Assembly (NCBI RefSeq): GCF_016429155.1
Contig: NZ_JAELUC010000001.1
Location: forward strand, 161,462 to 225,461
Direction: 5' to 3'
Origin: Pedobacter sp. ASV12
GTDB taxonomy: Bacteria > Bacteroidota > Bacteroidia > Sphingobacteriales > Sphingobacteriaceae
Length of the DNA stretch: 64,000 bases
How positions within the stretch are numbered: position 1 is the stretch's first letter; each line of letters opens with the position of its first letter. This document shows positions 52,110-62,570 of this stretch, one piece after another. Position numbers and translations under genes: made by a program. The notes under the pieces are model-generated. The model saw only the letters and a list, made by a program, of their open reading frames with translations. It was not told the origin of the DNA and did not search any database.

Positions 52110-52547
52110 GCTACCCCTAAACTCTTCGATCAGTTCTTTGCAACGTTTTTCGACTTGTGCGCAAACCGGCTCGAAAAGGGCATTGTCGTAATAAGGATCG
52201 GCTACTTCCTCATCGTCTAGGAACAGCTTCACCTTTTGGCGTTGTGCCGGCGTGGTGGCCAAGGCAAGTACGTCTTTCAGGTTATTCCTGTCCATCACCA
52301 AAATATGGTCAAATTGCTCGAACATCGCTTTGTTAAAATGACGGGCACGTTGAGCCGAAATATCATAGCCAAAGTTTTGGGCAATGGCTATGCTCCTGCT
52401 ATCGGGCGCTTGTCCCACATGCCAACTGCCTGTGCCTGCCGAGGCAATTTGCCAGTCCAGGTGCTGTTCGTTTACCAAATGGCGCATAATGCCCTCGGCC
52501 AAAGGCGAACGGCAAATGTTGCCCAGGCAAACCATTAAAATTCTCAC
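52104..52547 (-). CDS. Low-molecular-weight protein-tyrosine phosphatase
   Basis: A 147-residue phosphatase with the P-loop VCLGNICRSP (nucleophile C7, R13) and the general acid in DPYYDN (about residue 117). It dephosphorylates tyrosines, often in exopolysaccharide control. It follows the S1/P1 nuclease gene by 23 bases on the same strand and is probably co-transcribed. Confidence 0.94.
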   Translation of the reverse strand: MRILMVCLGNICRSPLAEGIMRHLVNEQHLDWQIASAGTGSWHVGQAPDSRSIAIAQNFGYDISAQRARHFNKAMFEQFDHILVMDRNNLKDVLALATTPAQRQKVKLFLDDEEVADPYYDNALFEPVCAQVEKRCKELIEEFRGSF

Positions 52548-52570
52548 GTATTTGCGATTAGCTTTTCGAA

Positions 52571-53371
52571 CTATTTATAAATATCATTCAGCACCTTGGC
52601 TAAACGAATACCGCCTTTCAGCAATTGTTCGTTTACGGTGTCGATCCAATCAAAATTGTATTTATAACTTAATTTATCGTCGTTTTTAACGCCTGTAGCA
52701 TAAATCTTGTTGCAGATTTGGTACGACTCATAAACGCAGTCTTTTAAACTGGCTTTTTGCCAGGCGCCCAATTGCAGGGCAGTTGGGTGATTAATGGCTT
52801 TGGTGTATTCGGTATAGCTCAGTTGCTGAAAATCAACCAATCCTTCGTCCCATACACGATGCAGGTTAGACTTTTCGCCAAACCAGGTCAGCAAAATCTT
52901 GTTGCCGCCCAAATCGTCTTTTCTGGCGGTGTGCATCGGCTGGTGCATATCGCCTATCAGGTGGATCACCATTCTTAAGGCCAGTTTCTTTTGTTCGGCT
53001 GTGCTTTTCGGGTTCTTGAGCACGGCAATCATCTCATTGGTTTTGTTATAGATGTTTGGCCCAGGCTGATGGTCTAAGAAACTGAATACATCGTTTTGCG
53101 ACAATCCTTCGGGCAGGTTCACATAATGCCAATTGCTCAGGTAGTTATAGGCCGTGTCTGATTTGATAAAATCGGCCCAGTTGGCGGTGATGGCCATGCT
53201 TTCGGCACCCAAAATCTGCTGTACGGCTTTGCGGGCCTTCGGGCTGAGGTAATAGTCGGCCACTTCGCCAACAATACGGTGGCCCAAAACGCCCCATGCA
53301 CCAGCGGTGAAAGGAATATAAGCCAAGACAAAAGCAATGGCTAATTTTTTTAACAGGTTTAATTTTTTCAT
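52571..53371 (-). CDS. Exported S1/P1 nuclease
   Basis: A 266-residue zinc nuclease. The signal peptide ends TAGA, so the mature N-terminus is W-G-V-L-G-H, whose Trp and His are zinc ligands in P1. Further ligands are in NWADFIKSD, HLIGDMHQPMHT and LHRVWDEGL. It degrades single-stranded RNA and DNA outside the cytosol. It lies downstream of the fumarase and lipoprotein genes with a 10-base gap. Confidence 0.94.
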   Translation of the reverse strand: MKKLNLLKKLAIAFVLAYIPFTAGAWGVLGHRIVGEVADYYLSPKARKAVQQILGAESMAITANWADFIKSDTAYNYLSNWHYVNLPEGLSQNDVFSFLDHQPGPNIYNKTNEMIAVLKNPKSTAEQKKLALRMVIHLIGDMHQPMHTARKDDLGGNKILLTWFGEKSNLHRVWDEGLVDFQQLSYTEYTKAINHPTALQLGAWQKASLKDCVYESYQICNKIYATGVKNDDKLSYKYNFDWIDTVNEQLLKGGIRLAKVLNDIYK

Positions 53372-53381
53372 CTGTTTAGGA

Positions 53382-53906
53382 TTACAATTCTTTAGGGACG
53401 CAGGTAATTGGCTCCTTTAGGACCAATACGCACTCGCGCTGGTCGGCCAGGTTTTCAAGCACCAACCTGCTTCCACTGGATGATTTGATTTTAAAATTGT
53501 TCAGGTAGCGCCCGCTGCGGTAACAGCCCGAAACCTTTTGCTTGTAATTGGCTTTGGTAAAAGTTCCATTCAAAATCAAGGTATCGCCTTTAACGGCATA
53601 GGTACCTTTTGCATATTCTTTCCAAACGCCGTTGTTAAAGCAGGAATCGGAATAGTAGTTTACTTTCGAATGCGTAGTCAGGTCTACATAAAACGAATCG
53701 CAGCTAATTTTGAAATGGTGCTGCGTATACGAAAGCAGGTCTTTGGCATTGGCTACGCTGTCTTGGTTCCATACACCTTGCAGCATGGTTTCGCCTCTGC
53801 CCTGTACGTTAGGCAAACGGGTACAGGCAGTTAAACAAAGTAACAAGTGAAAAGTAAAAAGTAAAAAATAGGATTTTCTACCGAGAATCTTATGGCTAGT
53901 ATTCAT
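53382..53906 (-). CDS. Uncharacterised lipoprotein downstream of fumC
   Basis: A 174-residue lipoprotein (lipobox LTAC, Cys28, long basic leader). The mature part is beta-rich with four Cys that may pair (ISCDSF, DSCFNN, SGCYRS, ECVLV). Similar small lipoproteins beside fumC carry the misleading database name fumarate hydratase in Bacteroidota genomes in my recollection; nothing here resembles the enzyme. It begins 45 bases after the fumC stop. Confidence 0.75.
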   Translation of the reverse strand: MNTSHKILGRKSYFLLFTFHLLLCLTACTRLPNVQGRGETMLQGVWNQDSVANAKDLLSYTQHHFKISCDSFYVDLTTHSKVNYYSDSCFNNGVWKEYAKGTYAVKGDTLILNGTFTKANYKQKVSGCYRSGRYLNNFKIKSSSGSRLVLENLADQRECVLVLKEPITCVPKEL

Positions 53907-53951
53907 CTAATTAAAATATGCTATTTAAACTTTTTACTTTCATGCTCAAAC

Positions 53952-55349
53952 TTATTTCAAGCTGCCTACCATATCTTCCGGACGAACCCACTCGTCAAAC
54001 TGCTCGCTGGTGAGCAAGCCCAGTTCAACAGCAGCTTCGCGCAGGGTTTTATTTTCTTTATGTGCCTTTTTGGCAATCTTAGCGGCATTTTCGTAACCGA
54101 TATGCGGATTTAAAGCCGTAACCAGCATCAACGAATTTTCCATGTGCTGTTTAATGACTGGTCTGTTTGGCTCGATGCCCTCGGCACATTTGTCGTTAAA
54201 CGAAACGCAGGCATCGCCAATTAAACGACCCGACTGCAATACGTTGGCCGCAATAACCGGTTTAAATACATTCAGTTCGAAATGGCCGTTACTGGCGCCA
54301 ACGCTTACCGCCACATCGTTGCCCATTACCTGTGCGCAAACCATGGTTAAGGCCTCTGGCTGGGTTGGATTTACCTTGCCTGGCATAATCGATGATCCAG
54401 GTTCGTTATCAGGGATAATGATTTCGCCGATGCCACAACGCGGGCCCGAGCTCAGCATCCTGATATCGTTAGCCACCTTCATCAATGAAACGGCAACACG
54501 CTTGTAGGCGCCCGACAGTTCAACCATCGCATCGTGTGCGGCCAAAGCTTCGAATTTGTTTGGAGCCGTTACAAAAGGCAGGCCGGTTAGTTCGGCAATT
54601 TTTTGGGCTACCAACACATCATAACCTTTTGGCGTATTTAAGCCGGTGCCTACTGCAGTACCACCCAAAGCCAACTCCTTGATCATTTCCAACGCATTTT
54701 TAATCGCCCTGATGCCGTTGTCTATCTGTTGTACATAGCCAGAAAATTCTTGGCCCAAGGTTAACGGTGTGGCATCCATAAAGTGCGTACGGCCGGTTTT
54801 TACAATGTCGGTCCACGAAGCGGCTTTTTGTGCCAGGGTATTTCTCAACTTCTCCAATCCCGGGATGGTTACGGTTACCGCTTGTTGGTAGGCCGCAATG
54901 TGCATTGCGGTTGGATAAGTATCGTTAGAAGATTGCGATTTATTGACATCATCGTTCGGGTGCAGCACCTTTTTGTCGTCGCCCAAATGGCCGCCGTTAA
55001 GCACATGGCCACGGTTGGCAATTACCTCGTTGGCGTTCATGTTGCTTTGGGTACCCGATCCGGTTTGCCAAATCACCAAAGGAAACTCGGCATCCAACTT
55101 GCCGGCAATCACCTCGTCGCAGGCCTTGGCAATTAAAGTGGCTTTATCCTGTGGCAAAACACCCAGCTCGGTATTGGCCAAAGCGGCAGCCTTTTTCAAA
55201 TAGCCGAAAGCATGTATAATTTCCTTTGGCATCGAAGCCTCCGGTCCGATCTTAAAATTATTACGCGAACGTTCGGTTTGAGCGCCCCAATATTTATCGG
55301 CGGGCACTTGTACCTCGCCCATGGTATCGTGTTCTATTCTGAAACTCAT
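53952..55349 (-). CDS. fumC: Class II fumarate hydratase
   Basis: A 465-residue enzyme that hydrates fumarate to malate in the TCA cycle. The family marks are [16 protein letters not shown] (about 98-112), the region [16 protein letters not shown], and the catalytic loop [16 protein letters not shown]. It starts the operon fumC-lipoprotein-nuclease-phosphatase. A TAAATTTG -7-like box is 20 bases upstream of the ATG. Confidence 0.97.
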   Translation of the reverse strand: MSFRIEHDTMGEVQVPADKYWGAQTERSRNNFKIGPEASMPKEIIHAFGYLKKAAALANTELGVLPQDKATLIAKACDEVIAGKLDAEFPLVIWQTGSGTQSNMNANEVIANRGHVLNGGHLGDDKKVLHPNDDVNKSQSSNDTYPTAMHIAAYQQAVTVTIPGLEKLRNTLAQKAASWTDIVKTGRTHFMDATPLTLGQEFSGYVQQIDNGIRAIKNALEMIKELALGGTAVGTGLNTPKGYDVLVAQKIAELTGLPFVTAPNKFEALAAHDAMVELSGAYKRVAVSLMKVANDIRMLSSGPRCGIGEIIIPDNEPGSSIMPGKVNPTQPEALTMVCAQVMGNDVAVSVGASNGHFELNVFKPVIAANVLQSGRLIGDACVSFNDKCAEGIEPNRPVIKQHMENSLMLVTALNPHIGYENAAKIAKKAHKENKTLREAAVELGLLTSEQFDEWVRPEDMVGSLK

Positions 55350-55369
55350 GATGTTTGCTGTTTTTTTGG

Positions 55370-55377
55370 CAAATTTA
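55370..55377 (-). promoter_or_regulatory. Candidate -7 box of fumC
   Basis: Minus-strand TAAATTTG matches TAnnTTTG with a short leader. No -33 TTTG at the usual distance; the same box precedes pdhA. Confidence 0.4.
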
Positions 55378-55534
55378 AGTTTTTTGATTAAACGAGCCCT
55401 CTTTTAGCCTAGATAATTTGCAACATTACTGCCACATGAACAAACGTTTGCGCACTGTTAAGGCCTTAAAAGCCGGTCTTCTATCCTTACTTTAAGGGTA
55501 AAATCGGAAACTGTAGCCAACCAAAACTATTTTT

Positions 55535-57745
55535 ATGCGTACCAAAGCCGCCTGTCTTTTATTCTTATGCCTGTTTGCCGGGGCGTTTCATTCATTTTCG
55601 CAACTCAACATCATTCCTTTGCCACAAAAGGTCAAAGCAAACGGAACTGTTTTTAGCATTAGGCCCCAAACCAACATCTACTACCAGAAAGGACTTAAAA
55701 CGCAGGCCGAATTACTGGCCTCGGCTTTATCGCCGGCCACCGGCTATGATTTTAAGTTGCGGGAAGCCCAATCGGCCAAAGACGGAATCTGGCTGACTTT
55801 GGGCAAAACAGCTGTGGCAAACCCAGAAGCCTACCGCCTAACCGTTGGGAATAAGCAGGTTAACATTATGGGTAATACCAGCAAAGGCGTGTTTTACGGC
55901 ATACAAACGCTGCTGCAATTGTTACCTGCCGAAATCTATAACCAGCAACGCCAAAAAGGCAAAACCTGGACGGTTAAGGGAGCTGATATTGAAGATGCGC
56001 CGCTTTATCCATGGCGAGGCATGATGCTCGACGTATCGAGGTATTTTTTTAGCAAGGCTTATGTATTGAGGTTTATCGACATGATGGCCATGTACAAAAT
56101 GAATAAGCTGCACTTCCACCTGATCGATGATGCGGGCTGGCGGCTGGAAATCAAGAAATACCCCAAGCTAACTTCGATTGGCGCGTGGCGAGGCCAAGGC
56201 GCCGAACGTACCGGCGGCTACTATACCCAAGAAGACATTAAGGAAATGATAGCCTACGCTTCGGCGCGAAACGTAGAAATTATACCAGAAATAGAGCTTC
56301 CGGCCCATACTTTGGCAGCAGTGGTGGCCTATCCTTACCTGGGCTGTACGGGCCAGCAGTTCGAAATGCCTACCCAACACTCCATCAGCAAGGAATTGTA
56401 TTGCGTGGGCAAGGAAAGCACCTTTGATTTTTTGGCCGACGTTTTTAAGGAAGTATTCGACTTGTTCCCCTCTAAATATGTACACATTGGCGGCGATGAA
56501 GCTGTTTATACCAGATGGGCGGCCTGTCCTGATTGCCAAAAGCGCAAAGCCGACTTGGGACTGAAAACCGAAGCCGCTTTACAAGTATATTTTAACCAGC
56601 GCGTACAAAATATGGTGAAGCCTTATGGAAAAACCATGGTAGGCTGGGACGAAATTATTGAAGATGGCTTGAAAGAAAAAGTGGTAGGCATGGTTTGGCA
56701 CGACCCTAAAAAAACATTCAAGGCCGTAGAAAACGGCCACGATGTGGTGCTGTCGCTAACCAAATTTTGCTATTTTGACATGGCCGAAAGCAATATTCCG
56801 GGCGAGGTAAAAGCGGCTACCTGGGTTGGCCTTGTTCCCTTGGAAAAAGTTTACCAACTCAATCCGCTGGTTCCGGGTCTTGACGAAAAATACCGCCAAC
56901 AGGTATTGGGGGCTTCGGCTACCCTTTGGGCCGATCAGTTTATACATGGCACACTTTTGCAGGAAATAGGCCCACTGAATGAAAACCGTTCCGAAAAATA
57001 TTTCGATTACCTTACTTTTCCACGCCTATCGGCATTGGCCGAGGTGGTTTGGACGCCACTGGCCCAACAAAACTGGGAGGGCTTTGAAAGAAGGCTTGCC
57101 AGCCATTACCTGCGCTACCAACAGGCAGGCTATGGCTTCCGTTTGCCTCAACCCCAATTGATCAGTGCCGAAAAAACCGATAAAGGCTATGTGGTTAAGC
57201 TCAAAAACGTGGTTGATGGTGCCCAAATCCGTTATACTACCGACGGAACTTATCCCAATCCCTACGCTCCGGTGTATAGTCAAAGTGTAACCGTTGGCGA
57301 ACTCAAAGACCTGATGGCCATAACCGTACTGAACAGGGAACAGTTTTCGCTGCCGCTTTATTTTCCAGAAAAATATGAACAGTTTAAAAAATATGGCGAA
57401 GTAGTGGCCGAGTGGAATCCCAGCAAGATCACAGGAAAAGCATACAGCCCTTTTGAAATCAATGCAACTGGAAAAATCAATGCAAACGGCAACTATGCCC
57501 TTGCCTTTATGTATACCGGAGGCCGCACCAAACTAGAAATCCAATCAATTACCGTATGGAAAAACGGCTTAAAAATAGCCGAAGACCTCCACGAAGGAAG
57601 TACGGGTTCGACGCAAAAAGACCATGTTTACAAGTTCAATATCAAGGAATACGAAACCGGCGCCGCGTTTACGATCAAAGCCATGGTTAGAGGCGATGTC
57701 GACAACGATTCGAACGGTATCGTGCTGCTCAAAAAGGAAGGCTAA
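55535..57745 (+). CDS. Glycoside hydrolase family 20 beta-N-acetylhexosaminidase
   Basis: A 736-residue exported enzyme (signal peptide to about residue 22). An N-terminal GH20b domain is followed by the GH20 barrel with the catalytic pair D321-E322 in HIGGDEAVYTRW, which cleaves terminal GlcNAc or GalNAc with substrate assistance. The C-terminal part includes a chitobiase-type region (VDGAQIRYTTDGTYP) and a galactose-binding-like end (IQSITVWKNG). It is followed by a beta-lactamase-fold gene on the same strand, 103 bases on. Confidence 0.95.
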   Translation: MRTKAACLLFLCLFAGAFHSFSQLNIIPLPQKVKANGTVFSIRPQTNIYYQKGLKTQAELLASALSPATGYDFKLREAQSAKDGIWLTLGKTAVANPEAYRLTVGNKQVNIMGNTSKGVFYGIQTLLQLLPAEIYNQQRQKGKTWTVKGADIEDAPLYPWRGMMLDVSRYFFSKAYVLRFIDMMAMYKMNKLHFHLIDDAGWRLEIKKYPKLTSIGAWRGQGAERTGGYYTQEDIKEMIAYASARNVEIIPEIELPAHTLAAVVAYPYLGCTGQQFEMPTQHSISKELYCVGKESTFDFLADVFKEVFDLFPSKYVHIGGDEAVYTRWAACPDCQKRKADLGLKTEAALQVYFNQRVQNMVKPYGKTMVGWDEIIEDGLKEKVVGMVWHDPKKTFKAVENGHDVVLSLTKFCYFDMAESNIPGEVKAATWVGLVPLEKVYQLNPLVPGLDEKYRQQVLGASATLWADQFIHGTLLQEIGPLNENRSEKYFDYLTFPRLSALAEVVWTPLAQQNWEGFERRLASHYLRYQQAGYGFRLPQPQLISAEKTDKGYVVKLKNVVDGAQIRYTTDGTYPNPYAPVYSQSVTVGELKDLMAITVLNREQFSLPLYFPEKYEQFKKYGEVVAEWNPSKITGKAYSPFEINATGKINANGNYALAFMYTGGRTKLEIQSITVWKNGLKIAEDLHEGSTGSTQKDHVYKFNIKEYETGAAFTIKAMVRGDVDNDSNGIVLLKKEG

Positions 57746-57848
57746 AAGCATCGGCTTGATTAGATTAAGCTAATGTTTAAAACTCTTTTAGGTTTAAAAA
57801 CCCAATTATCGTTATTTTGCTGGCTTTTAAACCCGTATATTTTATTAC

Positions 57849-59081
57849 ATGAAGTTTCGTCTACTCCTAACCGCCGTTGCGCTCTCTCTAATCACGGTTT
57901 CGGCCTGTACCAACAAAGAAGAAAAAGCCAAAAAAGCGGCTGCGCAGCAGAAAATAAGAACCAAGGAGGACGACAAGGCCGACAGCCTGCTCATTGCCTA
58001 CGACCCTAAAAAAGGCGATCCCTGGATTGCTGACTTTGTACAAAACCTGCACAAAAAATACGGATTTAACGGCAATATGCTTGTGGCCCGCAAAGGAAAA
58101 ATCCTTTACGAAAAAGCCATTGGCTGGGCCGATTACTTGCATCGCGACAGCCTGAAAATCAATTCGGAATTTGAGTTGGCCTCTATTACCAAAACCTTTA
58201 CCGGCGTAGCCATTATGCAACTGGTTGAGGCGGGCAAGCTCAAACTGACCGACGACGTGAAAAAGTTCTTTCCTAATTTTCCTTACGACGGAATTACGAT
58301 AGAACTTTTATTATCGCACCGCAGCGGCATGATGAACTACGTTTATTTCATTGACGATATTTACCGCAAGGAAAAACTCAACATGAAAAAAGGCGTTACC
58401 AACCAAGAGGTAATGGACATCATAGCCGATAAAAAACCTAATCCGTACACCAAACCCAACAAGGTTTTCCATTACAACAACTCCAACTTTATGGTGTTGG
58501 GCGCCATTATAGAAAAAGTGACCAAGCAAAGGTATTCGCAATACATGATGGAGCATATCTTCAAGCCAGCAGGCATGAAGCATACCCATGTTTATTCGAC
58601 CACTGAATATGAGAAAATTCCGGTTGATGTAGTCGGTCACGACCGTACCTGGCGCTATTCGGTGGTTCAGAATTTTTTGGACGGTCCCGTGGGCGACAAA
58701 GGCATTTATAGTACATTGCACGATTTGGTACTGTACGACAAATACCTTAAAAACGGCCGGCTGTTAAGCCAAAAGAGCCTTGATTCGGCTTATGTTGGTC
58801 GTAACAAACCTGTAAACGGCCACTTTAACTACGGCTACGGCTGGCGCATGTTCGATGGCAAAGGCATGGACAAAGTGGTTTACCACACCGGCTGGTGGCA
58901 TGGTTTCCGCCACATCTATGTACGCGATTTGGACAAGGATATCGTGGTCATATTTTTGGGCAACCTAACCAACGGCAGCTTGATGCACCTCGACGATTTG
59001 TATAAATACCTAAAGATGCCGATTATCCGCAAAGGAGCCTATACCGGAGCTGGTTCGTTGCCAGGAAGCGACGAAGACTAG
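57849..59081 (+). CDS. Serine hydrolase of the class C beta-lactamase/PBP fold, lipoprotein
   Basis: A 410-residue lipoprotein (VSAC, Cys20). The SxxK motif is S112-I-T-K115, a YxN motif occurs in HYNNSNFMVLG and the third motif is HTGWWHG in place of KTG. Members of this family include esterases, D-aminopeptidases and beta-lactamases; the exported Bacteroidota ones are mostly unassigned. The charged segment 22-45 after the lipid anchor acts as a linker. Confidence 0.9.
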   Translation: MKFRLLLTAVALSLITVSACTNKEEKAKKAAAQQKIRTKEDDKADSLLIAYDPKKGDPWIADFVQNLHKKYGFNGNMLVARKGKILYEKAIGWADYLHRDSLKINSEFELASITKTFTGVAIMQLVEAGKLKLTDDVKKFFPNFPYDGITIELLLSHRSGMMNYVYFIDDIYRKEKLNMKKGVTNQEVMDIIADKKPNPYTKPNKVFHYNNSNFMVLGAIIEKVTKQRYSQYMMEHIFKPAGMKHTHVYSTTEYEKIPVDVVGHDRTWRYSVVQNFLDGPVGDKGIYSTLHDLVLYDKYLKNGRLLSQKSLDSAYVGRNKPVNGHFNYGYGWRMFDGKGMDKVVYHTGWWHGFRHIYVRDLDKDIVVIFLGNLTNGSLMHLDDLYKYLKMPIIRKGAYTGAGSLPGSDED

Positions 59082-59089
59082 CGCCTGGA

Positions 59090-59131
59090 AGTCCGTGGTT
59101 GATAGCCCATGGTTAATGGCCTATTCCCTAA
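59090..59131. repeat. Degenerate heptamer array
   Basis: Read in sevens from 59090: AGTCCGT, GGTTGAT, AGCCCAT, GGTTAAT, GGCCTAT, TCCCTAA. Units one and two repeat as three and four, giving a 14-bp period. It ends at the recG stop codon. Confidence 0.5.
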
Positions 59132-61236
59132 GAAATCTTGTCAAAAGCAATTCCTTGGTTTTTTCTGTCGAGATAGGTTTTGAGCAGGCTATTTTCTGGC
59201 AGGCTCACCATCGGGTCGCGCTCAAATATTTCGATTACCGTATTTCGGGCTTCCTGCAGAATGATTTGGTCTTTAGCCAAGTTGGCTACCTTCAGTTCGA
59301 GCACGCCACTTTGCTGGGTCCCGGTAATATCGCCAGGCCCTCTCAGCTGCAGGTCTATCTCCGAAATCTCAAATCCATTATTGGTTTTCACCATGGTTTG
59401 TAGTCGCAGTTTTGAGTTTTGGCTCAGCTTACTGCTCGACATCAAGATACAATAAGATTGCTCGGCCCCACGGCCTACACGCCCACGCAGCTGATGCAGC
59501 TGCGAAAGTCCAAATCGCTCGGCATTTTCGATAATCATCACCGAGGCATTGGGTACGTTAACCCCCACCTCGATTACGGTTGTGGCCACCATGACCTGTG
59601 TCTTGCCTTCAATAAACTGGCGCATCTCAAATTCCTTGTCGGCATTGGGCATCTGCCCGTGTACAATACTAATTTGGTAATTGGGCAATGGAAATTCAAA
59701 TCGCAGCTGTTCTATTCCCGCCTCTAAGTGCATCAAATCAAGTTTTTCGCTTTCCTTAATCAGCGGATAAACCACATACACCTGTCGGCCTTTGGCAATT
59801 TCCTGCTTCATAAAGCCAAACATCCTCAAACGCTGCCCTTCGTACAAATGTTTCGTTTCTATGGGTTTTCTACCTGCCGGAAGTTCGTCTATTACCGAAA
59901 CGTCTAAATCGCCATACAGGGTCATGGCCAAAGTGCGCGGAATGGGCGTAGCAGTCATGACCAAAATATGAGGCGGAACAGTATTCTTCCTCCACAGCTT
60001 GGCCCTTTGCTCTACACCAAATCGATGTTGCTCATCAATAACCACCAGGCCCAAATTCTTGAATTTAACCTTGTCTTCAATCAGTGCGTGAGTGCCCACC
60101 AAGATATCGATTTCGCCATTTTCTAATTGCTGGTGCAAAACCGTGCGTTGCTTCTTGGTGGTAGTCCCCGTTAGAATAGAAACATTAACCAGTTCACCTC
60201 TTAACAGCGAAACCAGCGATTCGTAATGTTGCCGGGCCAAAATCTCGGTAGGGGCCATCATACAGGCCTGATAGCCATTATCATTGGCCAACAACATGCT
60301 GATCAGGGCCACTACGGTTTTGCCACTGCCCACATCGCCCTGTACCAAGCGGTTCATCTGGCTGCCCTTTTGGGTATCGATCCTGATTTCCTTAATTACC
60401 CGCTTTTGGGCATTGGTCAGGTCAAAAGGCAGCATTTCCTTATAAAAAGTATTTACGCGCTCGCCAACCATATCAAATAAGAGCCCCTTAAACTTAAGGC
60501 TGCGCACCTGCTTATTGTACAGCAGCTGCAACTGGATAAAAAACAGTTCCTCAAATTTCAGTCGCCGTTCGGCTTGTTGCAGCTTGGCTTGGCTGGCGGG
60601 AAAATGGATGTGCACCAAAGCTTCTTTCCGACTGATGAGCTTATATTTTTCGAGCACATAGGCCGGCATTGTTTCCCGAACCTCGTTAATATGCAGTTCA
60701 ATCACATGCTGAATCAGCTTCTGCAGGCCTTTGCTATCTAAAAAGTTCTTTTTAAGTTTTTCGGTAGAGTTATAGATCGGCTGTAGGGTAAGGTTACCCG
60801 TTAAGCCTGGCTGACGGGGATAGTTTTCAAGCTCGGGATGCGAAATACTAAAGCGGCCATTAAAAAAAGTAGGCTTGCCAAAGGCGATGTAGGTACTGCC
60901 ACGCATCACATGGTCTTCTACCCATTTAATACCCTGAAACCAGACCAGTTCCATGATGGCGCCCGTTTCGTCGGCAAATTTGGCTACCAAGCGTTTTTTG
61001 TGCTTTTCTCCGATTACTTCCTTGCTCAGTACTTTACCAACCACCTGCACCAAGGGCATTTCGGGATCGAGCTCTCCGATCTGGTAAAAACGGGTGCGGT
61101 CAATATACCTGAATGGATAATGGTAAAGCAGGTCTTTATAACTGGACATGCCCAATTCCTTTTGCAAAAGCTCTGCACGCTTAGGGCCTACGCCCTTAAG
61201 GTAAACAAGAGGTGTATCTAAATTTGAAGCCTGCAA
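59128..61236 (-). CDS. recG: ATP-dependent DNA helicase RecG
   Basis: A 702-residue helicase. The N-terminal wedge/OB region (LKGVGPKRAELLQKELG and LVQVVGKVLSKE) precedes helicase motif I GDVGSGKT, the DEQH box in VVIDEQHRFGVEQR, motif III TATPIPRT and motif VI QLRGRVGRG. It remodels stalled replication forks and recombination intermediates. It is the last gene of the operon DUF6728-like, ridA, rarD-like, recG. Confidence 0.96.
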   Translation of the reverse strand: MQASNLDTPLVYLKGVGPKRAELLQKELGMSSYKDLLYHYPFRYIDRTRFYQIGELDPEMPLVQVVGKVLSKEVIGEKHKKRLVAKFADETGAIMELVWFQGIKWVEDHVMRGSTYIAFGKPTFFNGRFSISHPELENYPRQPGLTGNLTLQPIYNSTEKLKKNFLDSKGLQKLIQHVIELHINEVRETMPAYVLEKYKLISRKEALVHIHFPASQAKLQQAERRLKFEELFFIQLQLLYNKQVRSLKFKGLLFDMVGERVNTFYKEMLPFDLTNAQKRVIKEIRIDTQKGSQMNRLVQGDVGSGKTVVALISMLLANDNGYQACMMAPTEILARQHYESLVSLLRGELVNVSILTGTTTKKQRTVLHQQLENGEIDILVGTHALIEDKVKFKNLGLVVIDEQHRFGVEQRAKLWRKNTVPPHILVMTATPIPRTLAMTLYGDLDVSVIDELPAGRKPIETKHLYEGQRLRMFGFMKQEIAKGRQVYVVYPLIKESEKLDLMHLEAGIEQLRFEFPLPNYQISIVHGQMPNADKEFEMRQFIEGKTQVMVATTVIEVGVNVPNASVMIIENAERFGLSQLHQLRGRVGRGAEQSYCILMSSSKLSQNSKLRLQTMVKTNNGFEISEIDLQLRGPGDITGTQQSGVLELKVANLAKDQIILQEARNTVIEIFERDPMVSLPENSLLKTYLDRKNQGIAFDKIS

Positions 61237-61243
61237 AACGAAT

Positions 61244-62149
61244 TTATTTTCTCTTAAAAGTAAAAATATCTTTCATCAAGTTCCAATTAAATAGCAAAAC
61301 GGCAAACAGCAGCAAGAGGTAGGCCAACAGCTGGTGCAGGTCTATCTGCTCTCCAAAATAAACAATGGCCACTGTAAAGGCAATAATGGGATTGATATAA
61401 ATGATAATACCTAAAGTAGAAGAAGGAATGCCGATTAAGGCATAAAGGCTTAGAAACAACGGAATGATGGTAAACAGCACGGCAATGACCACGATGTTTC
61501 CCCAAAACCAAACGCTGGCAGGAAAGTCTTGATGGCTGCTCAAATAAAATGGCAGCATCAGCAGTACGGCAATGGCAATCTGTACAGCCAATACATTGAG
61601 CTTATCCAAGTGTTGCATTTTGCGCTGGATAATCAGGTAAAACGCATACAGCGCTGCAATGATTACAGACCAAGTTACTTCTATCAACGAGCCAGTGGCC
61701 AACATTACAATGCTGAGCAAGGCAACGCCCAAAGCAATCAGCTTAAGCCTCGAAAGTTCTTCCTTCAAAATCAGGAAGCCTCCGAAAGCGGTAATCAGCG
61801 GGCATACCATATAAGCAAATGCCGCCGATTTGAGGCTCACATTATTGACTGCATAGATATAGGTATACCAATTGAGTGTAAGCAACACCGTGGCCCCTAA
61901 GATTTGATATACGATGATCCGTTTTTCTTTGGGCAAAGCCAACTTGAAATATTGAATATCCTGCGCCAGCGATTTCCTTCTGAACAAGAGAATAACCATC
62001 CATATCACCGCCAAAGAAGTAAATATGCGGTAATAAAGGATTTCCTGCGAAGGGAATGCCTTGATATTCCTTAGCGGAATGGCAAAGAAGCCCCAAATGG
62101 CTACGGAAAGAAATCCGGCCAGCAGATATTTGGTTTTAGCCCGTTGCAA
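61244..62149 (-). CDS. EamA-family transporter, RarD type
   Basis: A 301-residue inner-membrane protein with ten membrane segments in two EamA repeats. The start AGFLSVAIWGFFAIPLRN and YYRIFTSLAVIW are RarD-like. Drug or metabolite export is expected but the substrate is unknown. It starts 3 bases after the RidA stop and ends 7 before recG. Confidence 0.88.
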   Translation of the reverse strand: MQRAKTKYLLAGFLSVAIWGFFAIPLRNIKAFPSQEILYYRIFTSLAVIWMVILLFRRKSLAQDIQYFKLALPKEKRIIVYQILGATVLLTLNWYTYIYAVNNVSLKSAAFAYMVCPLITAFGGFLILKEELSRLKLIALGVALLSIVMLATGSLIEVTWSVIIAALYAFYLIIQRKMQHLDKLNVLAVQIAIAVLLMLPFYLSSHQDFPASVWFWGNIVVIAVLFTIIPLFLSLYALIGIPSSTLGIIIYINPIIAFTVAIVYFGEQIDLHQLLAYLLLLFAVLLFNWNLMKDIFTFKRK

Positions 62150-62152
62150 TGC

Positions 62153-62533
62153 TTAAGCCTTATAGGCGGTTACCGAAATTTCTACGTTTACGCCTTTAGG
62201 CAAGCCTTTTACGGCAACGGTTTCGCGGGCAGGGTACTCAGCCTGGAAGTAAGAACCGTACACTTCGTTTACCTCGGCAAACAGGCTCATATCAGACAGA
62301 AAGATGGTGGTTTTAATCACGTGTTCAAAATCATACTCGGCCTCTAACAACACGGCCTTGATATTGCGCATCACTTGGTGTGTTTCTTCGGCAATAGAAG
62401 TTTGGTTAAGTGCTCCGTTTTCGGGATTGATGGCCACTTGGCCCGAAGCGAACAGAAATCCATTGGCAATTACGGCCTGGCTGTAAGGGCCAATTGGGGC
62501 CGGAGCATTACTGGTATTGATTATTGTTTTCAT
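62153..62533 (-). CDS. ridA: RidA family enamine/imine deaminase
   Basis: A 126-residue Rid protein with the opening APAPIGPYSQAV, LFASGQVAI, the active-site Arg in YPARETVAV and the end VEISVTAYK. It hydrolyses reactive enamines such as 2-aminoacrylate. It belongs to the recG operon. Confidence 0.95.
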   Translation of the reverse strand: MKTIINTSNAPAPIGPYSQAVIANGFLFASGQVAINPENGALNQTSIAEETHQVMRNIKAVLLEAEYDFEHVIKTTIFLSDMSLFAEVNEVYGSYFQAEYPARETVAVKGLPKGVNVEISVTAYKA

Positions 62534-62570
62534 CTATTGGTTTTTATGGATCGGGTGTCTAGTCGGCTAC

